The notes beneath the pieces are model-generated. The model searched no databases and had not been told where the DNA came from. It saw only the letters and a program-made list of their open reading frames with translations. Below, piece after piece: positions 1 through 5,404 of a stretch of DNA of 5,842 nucleotides (the first letter of the stretch is position 1; every line of letters starts with the position of its first letter). This stretch comes from Bacteroidaceae bacterium (GTDB taxonomy: Bacteria; Bacteroidota; Bacteroidia; Bacteroidales; Bacteroidaceae), in contig CAAHEN010000152.1 in assembly GCA_900772575.1 (NCBI GenBank), forward strand, positions 1 through 5,842, written 5' to 3'. A program made the translations under genes and the position numbers.

Positions 1-75
1 ACCTGTCTGATGACCGCTTTTTTATTCAAGTTCCTCTTGACGAGGAGAGCTTTGCCCTGATATTCAGCGGCTGGC
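1..75. repeat. Terminal direct repeat, left copy (identical to 5768-5842)
   Basis: These 75 bases match the last 75 bases of the window with no mismatch. The repeat lies inside the coding sequence of the small secreted (putative immunity) family and covers the conserved FIQVPLDEESFALIF stretch. Such a perfect end overlap is what an assembler leaves on a circular molecule or on a graph loop made by a tandem repeat. Two distinct paralogues sharing a gene-converted stretch is the alternative. Confidence 0.97.
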
Positions 76-335
76 TGTTTCAATTTGACGATGGCGCGGT
101 AGAAATGATCATCGTCGTGGTCCGCAAGGACAAGGCGACCGTCGTCTTCGATGGCAACGCCTTCGCCTATAAGTACACGGCGCCGCCAAACTTCTCCATG
201 GAGTTTACGAATGATGTTTATGGCCTGCTGAACAATGAAGGCCGCTACACCGTCACTGACGCTGCCCTGAAGGCGCATAATAAATACAAGATCTGGCGCG
301 AAGGCAATGTACTGAAATACAGAAGCTGGAAGTGA
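3..335 (+). CDS. Putative periplasmic immunity protein, 3' fragment (continues the gene at 5401 if the ends join)
   Basis: This is an open frame from the window edge to a TGA stop, giving the last 110 residues of the small secreted family. It begins LSDDRFFIQVPLDEESF, contains the conserved AFAYKYTAPPNFSMEF block and ends with the family tail KYKIWREGNVLKYRSWK. The ATG at 105 is internal and not a real start, because homology to the paralogues extends upstream of it. Bases 1-75 equal 5768-5842, and the frame here matches that of the gene starting at 5401. Joining the ends gives a 702-nt gene of 233 residues, which is the normal family length. Its C-terminal half is of the 'HNKYK' subtype shared with the genes at 1236 and 2025. 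Function is inferred from context: protection against the hydrolase-like toxin encoded at 3809. The family itself is not one I can name. Confidence 0.9.
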   Translation: MSDDRFFIQVPLDEESFALIFSGWLFQFDDGAVEMIIVVVRKDKATVVFDGNAFAYKYTAPPNFSMEFTNDVYGLLNNEGRYTVTDAALKAHNKYKIWREGNVLKYRSWK

Positions 336-370
336 CGCTTCGCCTTGTTTCCGCTGTCTACCCGGTTATG

Positions 371-399
371 TGGGCACTGTCCGAGGCTGATGGGCACTG
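371..399. repeat. Short direct repeat TGGGCACTG x2 in the 336-453 spacer
   Basis: TGGGCACTG occurs at 371-379 and again at 391-399, exactly 20 bp apart, in the 118-bp spacer before the gene at 454. Two helical turns would place both copies on one DNA face, but a 9-bp repeat can arise by chance. I see no promoter fitting the Bacteroidota consensus in this spacer. Confidence 0.4.
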
Positions 400-453
400 C
401 CTCCGGCTTTGATTTTACCCGTAAAATAAGTATCAACACTAATTCGAGAACAA

Positions 454-1149
454 ATGAAACGTGGGTTATTTGTGATGGCACTGCTTCTAATGGTTCTGCC
501 GTCTGTAGCACAGGTGGCAGGCCCTCTTTTTGACTGGCGTGCCGGAGAAGTCGTCCCCGACAAGCGCTTCGTTCGTCTAGGGGATTTTAATGATAAGCCC
601 TGCTCCGAAGAGCCGAAGCTGTACACCTACCAGAAGCATGAGGTGCATGCTGCGGATCATGCATCAAAGTACACGGTCCTGTTGCAAGGAGCCACAGAGA
701 CCATGCCCGGCAACGGCATGTATGACTGCTTCAGCATCGTTGATCGCGATGGCCGGTTGCTGCTGCAAAGGTTCGGTGAGGATCCGCTGTGCCGAGTGAA
801 CTACCTGACCACGGCATTCAGTGACCAGCACAGCTTCATCCAGGTGCCTTTGGATGATGACAGCTTTGCCCTGATCTTCGCAGGCTGGGTCTTTGAGACG
901 GAGGACACCGCCGGTGAGATGATCGTCGTGGTGGTCAACAAGGACAAGGCTACGGTGGTCTTTGATGCACCAGCCTTCGCCTATAAATACACGGCATCGC
1001 CAAACTTCTCCATGGAGTTTGTGGACGATGTGAAGGGTTTGATAGACGACAGTGGACACCAGACCACGACGCCTGCGAAATTGGCCTCACGCACCAAGTA
1101 CAAGATCTGGCGTGAAGGCAATCTGCTCAAGTACAAGAGCTGGAAGTGA
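454..1149 (+). CDS. Small secreted family protein, putative periplasmic immunity protein (orphan copy 1)
   Basis: This encodes 231 residues. Residues 1-19 form a Sec signal peptide (MKR start, hydrophobic core, SVA|Q cleavage) with Gln as the expected first mature residue, as the Bacteroidetes Q-rule predicts. The mature part carries the family marks: LFDW near the N-terminus, a variable segment up to about residue 125, VPLDDDSFALIF from residue 131, AFAYKYTASPNFSMEF, and the tail KYKIWREGNLLKYKSWK. The chosen start is the ATG just before the signal peptide. No clear Shine-Dalgarno is seen, which is usual in Bacteroidota. The C-terminal half is of the 'LASRTKYK' subtype, shared with the gene at 2829, while the N-terminal half resembles neither other subtype closely. 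The spacer to the gene upstream is 118 bp and to the next 86 bp. The immunity role is inferred from the toxin-like gene nearby; no enzyme motif is visible. Confidence 0.9.
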   Translation: MKRGLFVMALLLMVLPSVAQVAGPLFDWRAGEVVPDKRFVRLGDFNDKPCSEEPKLYTYQKHEVHAADHASKYTVLLQGATETMPGNGMYDCFSIVDRDGRLLLQRFGEDPLCRVNYLTTAFSDQHSFIQVPLDDDSFALIFAGWVFETEDTAGEMIVVVVNKDKATVVFDAPAFAYKYTASPNFSMEFVDDVKGLIDDSGHQTTTPAKLASRTKYKIWREGNLLKYKSWK

Positions 1150-1235
1150 CGCCGCTCAGGCCTCATAATTCTTAAAATAGCGTGGCAGACAGCCTGTGCC
1201 ACCCGCCCAATAGTCATATTATCATTACTATAGCC
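1150..1235. repeat. Diverged copy of the inter-gene spacer repeat
   Basis: This 86-bp non-coding spacer starts CGCCGCTC and contains CATAATTCTTAAAA, like the spacers at 1935 and 2739, and ends in the same AGCC-ATG join. Its middle has diverged. An ATG at 1182 would extend the next gene upstream, but the signal peptide begins only at 1236, so this stretch is leader and not coding. Confidence 0.7.
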
Positions 1236-1934
1236 ATGAAACACTGTTGCCTCTTCCTGCTGGCCCTCGTGCTGGCCAGTTCATCCTCAATCGCCCAGAC
1301 CGTCAATCTCTTTGACTGGTCGCAGGGCAATGTCGTGGCCAAACAAGAGTTCGTGACTTTTGACGATGCCGAAAATCAGGCGTCCATACCTGCCGGTGTG
1401 ACGGTTCAGACCTATCGTGAATACAAGATAACATCGCCGGACGGCAAAACCAATTACACTTTGCGCCTTCGCGGTACGGATAAGACGTTTGATGCGAACG
1501 ACTGTTATGATGGCTTCAGCATCACCGACAATACGGGCCGGGAGCTCCTGTTCCGTCTGGGAAGAGATCCCCTGTGCCATGTGAACTACTTGGACATGGA
1601 TACCTCAAAAAAGGATTAATTCATTCAAGTGCCTCTTGACGACGAGAGTTTCGCCTTGATTTTCGGTGGCTGGCTGTTTCAGCATGACGATGGCGCGGTC
1701 GAGATGATCATCGTCGTGGTCAGCAAGGACAAGGCGACCGTTGTCTTCGATGGTGACGCCTTCGCCTACAAGTACACGGCACCGCCAAACTTCTCCATGG
1801 CGTTTACGGACGACGTTTACGGCCTTCTGGACAGTGAAGGCAAATACACCATCACAGACGCCGCCCTGAAGCCGCACAACAAGTACAAGATCTGGCGCGA
1901 GGGCAATCTGCTGAAATACAAGCGCTGGAAATAA
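1236..1934 (+). pseudogene. Immunity-family gene broken by one in-frame TAA codon
   Basis: The frame opens at ATG 1236 with a signal peptide (residues 1-20, SIA|QTVNLFDW) and reads as a normal family member for 127 residues. It then meets TAA at 1617-1619, where intact copies have a sense codon (SKREYFIKV in the gene at 2025, SKKD*FIQV here). The same frame continues without any indel to the family tail KYKIWREGNLLKYKRWK and a TAA at 1932-1934. A single substitution of a TAT or TAC Tyr codon would produce this stop. The truncated product keeps only the variable N-terminal half. A GTG at 1629 could in principle restart the C-terminal half, but it has no leader or signal peptide. The N-terminal half (SPDGKTNYTLRL, CYDGF, GRDPL) is closest to that of the gene at 5401. 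It is best read as a decaying duplicate of an immunity gene; a base-call error is the alternative. Confidence 0.85.
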
Positions 1935-2168
1935 CGCCGCTCCGGTCCCATAATTCTTAAAACGGCGTGTCGGCCAGTCCGCACTGACTGCCACCGCCCT
2001 TCCCACAGTTTAAAGCCTACAGCCATGAAACGCTTTCTCCTCTTCCTGCTGGCCCTCCCGCTGGCCCTCGTATTGGCCCCTGTATTGGCCAGCTCGCCCT
2101 TAGTCGCCCAGACCGTCAATCTCTTTGACTGGTCACGGGGACAAGTGGTGCCCAAAACTGAGTTCCTG
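1629..2168. repeat. Long repeat unit, copy 1 (pairs with 2433-2972, offset 804 bp)
   Basis: This block spans the C-terminal half of the broken gene, the 90-bp spacer, and the signal peptide plus first mature residues of the next gene. It aligns without gaps to a block 804 bp downstream. Similarity is moderate at its start, becomes nearly perfect from about 1836 on, and stops abruptly near 2168. The repeat boundaries fall inside genes and not between them, a mark of unequal recombination in a tandem array. Confidence 0.85.
1935..2024. repeat. Inter-gene spacer repeat, copy A
   Basis: This 90-bp non-coding spacer differs from the one at 2739-2828 at only 7 positions by my count. It contains ACGCCG (1934-1939) and CGGCGT (1963-1968), a possible 6-bp stem with a long loop, and CAGT-CCGC-ACTG. 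The 6-bp stem is not preserved in the other copies, so I do not call it a terminator. No integron-type core site is visible. Confidence 0.85.
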
Positions 2169-2738
2169 ACGTTGGGCTACCTGTCTGTGCCAGACTACAG
2201 GACAAGTCCCAAGGTTTCCATTTATGAGACATTCCCGATCGCTGTAGGGACTGGTACCTATCAGGTGAAAATCGGAGGGCTGTCTCGCCAGCCAGACCCC
2301 GATGGCTTGTACGATATGTTCTATATTCTGGACAGAAAAGGAAATACCATCCTGTCGCGCAAGGGGTATGATCCTCTGTTCACCACGAGATACCTGACTA
2401 TGGATTACTCTAAGAGGGAGTATTTTATCAAGGTTCCTCTTGATGATGAGAGCTTCGCTTTGATATTCGGTGGTTGGTTATTCCAATTTGATGATGGCGC
2501 GGTCGAGATGGTCGTCGTTGTCGTCAGCAACGACAAAGCGACCGTTGTCTTTGATAGCAAGGCCTTTGCCTACAAGTACACGGCACCACCAAACTTCTCT
2601 ATGGCGTTTACGGACGATGCCCATGGCCTTCTGGACAGTGAAGGCAAATACACCATCACAGAGGCCGCCCTGAAGCCGCACAACAAGTACAAGATCTGGC
2701 GCGAGGGCAATCTGCTGAAATACAAGCGCTGGAAGTGA
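2025..2738 (+). CDS. Small secreted family protein, putative periplasmic immunity protein (orphan copy 3)
   Basis: This encodes 237 residues. A long signal peptide (residues 1-28, Leu/Ala-rich core, LVA|Q cleavage) is followed by TVNLFDWSRGQVVPKTEF, a variable segment (about residues 50-130), VPLDDESFALIFGGW from residue 137, AFAYKYTAPPNFSMAF, and the tail KYKIWREGNLLKYKRWK. The start is fixed by the signal peptide. Its first 48 or so codons are almost identical in DNA to the gene at 2829, whereas its C-terminal half is nearly identical to the broken gene at 1236. It is therefore a visible hybrid of two neighbours. No catalytic motif or membrane segment is seen after the signal peptide, so a soluble periplasmic protein is expected. 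The immunity function is inferred from context only. Confidence 0.92.
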   Translation: MKRFLLFLLALPLALVLAPVLASSPLVAQTVNLFDWSRGQVVPKTEFLTLGYLSVPDYRTSPKVSIYETFPIAVGTGTYQVKIGGLSRQPDPDGLYDMFYILDRKGNTILSRKGYDPLFTTRYLTMDYSKREYFIKVPLDDESFALIFGGWLFQFDDGAVEMVVVVVSNDKATVVFDSKAFAYKYTAPPNFSMAFTDDAHGLLDSEGKYTITEAALKPHNKYKIWREGNLLKYKRWK

Positions 2739-2972
2739 CGCCGCTCCGGTCCCATCATTCTTAAAACGGCATGGCGGACAGTCCGCACTGGCTGCCATCG
2801 CCCTTCCCACAGTTTAAATCCTACAGCCATGAAACGCTTTCTCCTCTTCCTACTGGCCCTCCCGCTGGCCCTCGTATTGGCTCCTGTATTGGCCAGCTCG
2901 CCCTTAGTTGCCCAGACCGTCAATCTCTTTGACTGGTCGCAGGGACGGGTGGTGCCCAAAACTGAGTTCCTT
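2433..2972. repeat. Long repeat unit, copy 2 (pairs with 1629-2168)
   Basis: This is the second copy of the gene-straddling repeat. It covers the C-terminal half of the gene at 2025, the spacer, and the signal peptide and early mature region of the gene at 2829. After about 2972 the sequences diverge at once (TTAAATGGGGCC here against GACGTTGGGCTA in copy 1), which marks the start of the variable segment. Confidence 0.85.
2739..2828. repeat. Inter-gene spacer repeat, copy B
   Basis: This 90-bp spacer is nearly identical to 1935-2024. CAGTCCGCACTG, CATTCTTAAAAC-like and CACAGTTTAAA stretches are kept. Its conservation may reflect recent duplication more than function, since the coding DNA on both sides is equally similar. 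I see no promoter fitting the Bacteroidota consensus. Confidence 0.85.
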
Positions 2973-3545
2973 AAATGGGGCCACCTCGCCATGCCGGACT
3001 ATAAGGCAGACCCTGACATCTCGATCTATAAGACGTTCACCCTCACAAGCGGTTCCTCCCAAACCTACCGCCTGAAAATAGGCGGAGCGGAGAGCCAACC
3101 GGACTCGGACGGCATTTACGAGTCGTTCTACGTCCTGGATGGAGCCGGGAAAACCATCTTGGCAGGTCGGGGGAATGACCCGCTATGCACTGTGCGGCAT
3201 CTGGTGATGGACCAGTCCACAAAGGATAGCTTTATCCAGATTCCCCTTGGCAACGAGAGCTTTGCCCTGGTCTTCGCCGGACTGTTCTACGATGCCAGCG
3301 ATTCGGCTGGCGAGATGATTGTCGTGGTGGTCGACAGGGACGAGGCCAAGGTCGTGTACGACGCTCCTGCGCTCGCCTACAGTTATACGGCCCCGCCCAA
3401 TTTCTCCATAGAGTTCGTGGACGACATTAGCGGTGTGGCATACGAGCAAGGCCGGTTCTCCGTGACCGCCGCCCAGTTGGCCTCACGCACCAAGCACAAG
3501 ATCTGGCGCGAAGGCAATCTGTTGAAGTACAAGCGCTGGAAGTGA
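2829..3545 (+). CDS. Small secreted family protein, putative periplasmic immunity protein (orphan copy 4)
   Basis: This encodes 238 residues. The signal peptide (1-28, LVA|Q) is identical in protein sequence to that of the gene at 2025. The mature chain has TVNLFDWSQGRVVPKTEF, a variable segment similar in outline to that of the gene at 2025 (SIYKTF, LKIGG, QPDSDGIYESF), IPLGNESFALVF from residue 138, and the tail KHKIWREGNLLKYKRWK. Its C-terminal half is of the 'LASRTK' subtype found in the gene at 454, so this is an A-type N-terminus on a Y-type C-terminus. It is the last gene before the non-coding stretch and the toxin promoter. The role of periplasmic immunity protein is inferred. A structural or scaffold role for this family cannot be excluded. 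Confidence 0.92.
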   Translation: MKRFLLFLLALPLALVLAPVLASSPLVAQTVNLFDWSQGRVVPKTEFLKWGHLAMPDYKADPDISIYKTFTLTSGSSQTYRLKIGGAESQPDSDGIYESFYVLDGAGKTILAGRGNDPLCTVRHLVMDQSTKDSFIQIPLGNESFALVFAGLFYDASDSAGEMIVVVVDRDEAKVVYDAPALAYSYTAPPNFSIEFVDDISGVAYEQGRFSVTAAQLASRTKHKIWREGNLLKYKRWK

Positions 3546-3551
3546 CAGCAT

Positions 3552-3571
3552 TCGGAGTATTTAATCTCCGA
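3552..3571 (+). terminator. Possible weak terminator hairpin after the array
   Basis: TCGGAG, an 8-base loop TATTTAAT, then CTCCGA form a perfect 6-bp stem that can extend by a G-T and an A-T pair. It lies 7 bp after the stop codon of the gene at 2829. No T-run follows, so intrinsic termination is uncertain. Confidence 0.35.
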
Positions 3572-3713
3572 GTAGTATGGTGAATAGCCAATGCCGACGA
3601 TGCGCACCCTCACACGGTTGGCGCTTGAAGCGGTGTCGCGACCCTCTTTAAGGTTTAAATCGCCACAGTTTCTCTTCATTCAAAAATTATTTCATCAGAA
3701 AGTCGAGAAAACA

Positions 3714-3745
3714 TTTGGCCAGATGGAATTTAGTCATTATATTTG
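3714..3745 (+). promoter_or_regulatory. Bacteroidota-type promoter for the toxin gene
   Basis: TTTG at 3714-3717 and TATATTTG at 3738-3745 are separated by 20 bp. This fits the known Bacteroidota -33 TTTG / -7 TAnnTTTG consensus at the expected spacing. Transcription would begin near 3750, giving a leader of roughly 60 nt to the ATG at 3809. It is the best match I found in any spacer of the window, which suggests that the toxin and the genes after it are read from here. Confidence 0.75.
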
Positions 3746-3747
3746 TG

Positions 3748-3766
3748 GCGAATAGCTGTTATTCGC
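3748..3766. promoter_or_regulatory. Perfect inverted repeat at the expected transcript start (operator or 5' hairpin)
   Basis: GCGAATA (3748-3754), five bases GCTGT, then TATTCGC (3760-3766) form a 7-bp perfect palindrome just downstream of the -7 box. At this place it could be a repressor site overlapping +1, or a hairpin at the 5' end of the mRNA. No regulator gene is present in the window. Confidence 0.6.
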
Positions 3767-3780
3767 GGAAGACGTTCCGC
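3765..3780. promoter_or_regulatory. Second perfect inverted repeat, abutting the first
   Basis: GCGGAA (3765-3770), loop GACG, then TTCCGC (3775-3780) form a 6-bp stem with a tetraloop. It shares GC at 3765-3766 with the first inverted repeat, so the two RNA hairpins compete for those bases or stack with shorter stems. No T-run follows, so it is not an intrinsic terminator. Confidence 0.6.
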
Positions 3781-3808
3781 ATAGTATAAATCCCTTAAAA
3801 CAGTCATA

Positions 3809-5404
3809 ATGAAAGAATCTCTGTCACGACATCGAGAAGCCGCCTTCTTTCTGCTGGCGGTGTTCCTCGCCGGCCGTTCCGACTTTGGTGACATGGACGA
3901 CGGCGCTGGCAATTCTCCCGGACTAGGCAATGTGCCGTCGCTGGTGAGGGAGGCGGCGCTGCTGATCGGACAGCGCGGCGAACCTGTCAGTCCGATCGAC
4001 ACGCATCACCCCGACGGCGCCCCGGCACGCGCTTCCCGTTCCGGTACAGCGGACGACGTGGAAATCCGCTGGAACGATTATCGGCTGGCGCATGACGGCA
4101 GCATGGAAGTTGCCGTTATTCCGCTCTCGCACACGGCCCGGACGGCGGTGTCGCAATTGACGGAAAACGGGCGTAGCAAGATAAGCCTCAACAAGGTGAC
4201 CAGCAAGCTCATCGTGCGCCGCGACACCGTGAGCGGCAGAATCGTAATGGTTGTCGGCACCTATCTTTGCGACGGCAATTATTATCGCGACCATGCCGAC
4301 GAGCTCGACAGCTTGGGCTACGATTTCCGCGGTTCGTCGTTCACTGGTTATTTCCTGACTTCGCGCCTCGATGGCACGATGCTCACGGGGCGCCGCGTCG
4401 TGAAGGGCGCGAACCGGTTCAGTTTTGTGCCCAATCCGTTGCCGCCTAGCGAGCGTGACACCACGGTCGCGCATGATCATGCCGAGGAGGATCTTCACCT
4501 CTTCCTAGACATCCATCCTGCGAAGGTAGCGCTTCGGATGACCACGGATCCCATTTCGACAGACGAGGAAGATCTGTCGGCATTCTACTGCTCGTTTTGC
4601 AAACAGCTGAGCGACAACTGCTACTGCGCGATGATCTCGGTATGCGGTAAATGCCAAAACAGGATCGAACGTTGCACCTGCAAAAGTAGCAGTAAATGCA
4701 GCAAATGCGGTGAGGAAATTATTGCCGGCGGCTGTTTGTGCTGTAAGCTCTGCGGCAACACCCCTTGTGTCTGTACCGGCAGTACTGGAGGCGATGGCAA
4801 TACCGGTGGCGACAGCGGCTCGATAGGTGGCGGCTCCGGTGGTGGTGGCGGCCCTGGCGGTGGTGGCGGCTCTGGCGGTGTAATCATCGGAGGCGGTGGT
4901 TCCAGTGGCGGCGGAAACGGCACGCCGTCTTATGTGACCACAACGACAAAGCTGAAGTCGGCTGCCACGAGCGCCGTGAGCCAGGTGATAAACGGATATG
5001 GCTCTTATAATGCAGCTTGTAATATCGGCGTTCAAGCCATGTTCAAAGATATCTTTGGCAGTAGTAATCTTCCTCCCGGTATGACGGGAAGAGCCAATGA
5101 TATGGTGAGGGCTTGGGCCAATAATCCCGGTTATTGGCATTCTATCTCTCTTTCTGAGGCACAAAGTTATGCCAATAAAGGATATTTTGTGGTTATTGGA
5201 TATGAGAACCCTAATCCCAACAAGAGTGGACATGTAGTAGTTGTTGTGCCGGGGCAGGCTGTCAATTCCCCTAAATGGGGGTGTGATGTTCCCGTAACGA
5301 TGGATACGGGTTCGAATCGACGAAGTAGCTATGGTGCTATGAACCGTGGATTTGGGCCGGATAAGAAAGATAAAATAACTGTATATTACTATATAGGTAA
5401 ATGA
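3809..5404 (+). CDS. Predicted polymorphic toxin: Cys-rich zinc-knuckle repeats, Gly linker and C-terminal cysteine-hydrolase-like domain
   Basis: This encodes 531 residues. A hydrophobic segment at residues 11-22 (AAFFLLAVFLAG) suggests export. The region at about 84-210 looks globular, with an FTGYFLTSRLDGTMLTGRR stretch like those I recall before toxin domains in other Bacteroidota proteins. Residues 261-322 hold 16 cysteines as four modules of CxxC-x(4-8)-CxC, likely zinc sites. Residues 323-371 are a Gly/Ser linker. The C-terminal domain (about 372-531) has Cys404 in NAACNIGVQAMF, then PGMTGRANDMVRAW, and His475 in SGHVVVVVPG. This Cys...His order matches NlpC/P60- or CHAP-like peptidoglycan amidases and peptidases, so it may cut cell-wall peptide in a target's periplasm. 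Third-residue candidates lie in the MDTGSN region. GC content drops sharply at the C-terminal domain. The stop overlaps the next gene by 4 bp. The toxin role is inferred; no secretion-system gene is visible. Confidence 0.8.
   Translation: MKESLSRHREAAFFLLAVFLAGRSDFGDMDDGAGNSPGLGNVPSLVREAALLIGQRGEPVSPIDTHHPDGAPARASRSGTADDVEIRWNDYRLAHDGSMEVAVIPLSHTARTAVSQLTENGRSKISLNKVTSKLIVRRDTVSGRIVMVVGTYLCDGNYYRDHADELDSLGYDFRGSSFTGYFLTSRLDGTMLTGRRVVKGANRFSFVPNPLPPSERDTTVAHDHAEEDLHLFLDIHPAKVALRMTTDPISTDEEDLSAFYCSFCKQLSDNCYCAMISVCGKCQNRIERCTCKSSSKCSKCGEEIIAGGCLCCKLCGNTPCVCTGSTGGDGNTGGDSGSIGGGSGGGGGPGGGGGSGGVIIGGGGSSGGGNGTPSYVTTTTKLKSAATSAVSQVINGYGSYNAACNIGVQAMFKDIFGSSNLPPGMTGRANDMVRAWANNPGYWHSISLSEAQSYANKGYFVVIGYENPNPNKSGHVVVVVPGQAVNSPKWGCDVPVTMDTGSNRRSSYGAMNRGFGPDKKDKITVYYYIGK

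Larger units (their letters stand above)
3546..3808. other. Non-coding stretch between immunity array and toxin gene
   Basis: No credible gene is seen in these 263 bp on either strand. The stretch holds a weak hairpin just after the array (3552-3571), an A/T-rich segment around 3650-3700, the promoter at 3714-3745, two inverted repeats (3748-3780) and an A-rich leader without a clear Shine-Dalgarno before the ATG at 3809. It is the only spacer longer than 120 bp in the window, as fits the start of a transcription unit. Confidence 0.8.

Noticed and set aside
1182..1235. Upstream ATG at 1182 as start of the gene at 1236
   Set aside because: The extra 18 residues precede a complete signal peptide beginning at 1236 and have no counterpart in the paralogues; the stretch aligns with non-coding spacers.
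1600..1640. Frameshift in the A-run before the premature stop
   Set aside because: Both sides of the stop are in the same frame and align codon by codon with sister genes, so it is a substitution and not an indel.
1935..1968. Intrinsic terminator in the spacer (ACGCCG ... CGGCGT)
   Set aside because: The stem is short with a 23-base or longer loop, has no T-run, and is not kept in the other two spacer copies.
336..2828. Integron-like cassette array with attC sites in the spacers
   Set aside because: Spacers recur between genes, but no inverse and core sites of the GTTRRRY type are visible, no integrase is present, and the repeat continues into coding sequence.
1..3545. CRISPR or other short regular repeat array
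   Set aside because: The repeats are whole or half genes of about 800 bp with coding constraint, not short direct repeats with unique spacers.
4505..5233. Long open frame on the minus strand (242 codons) under the toxin gene
   Set aside because: It is Ala/Thr-rich and low in complexity because it mirrors the Gly-rich linker and Cys modules. It has no leader or family marks, and the plus frame has clear domain logic.
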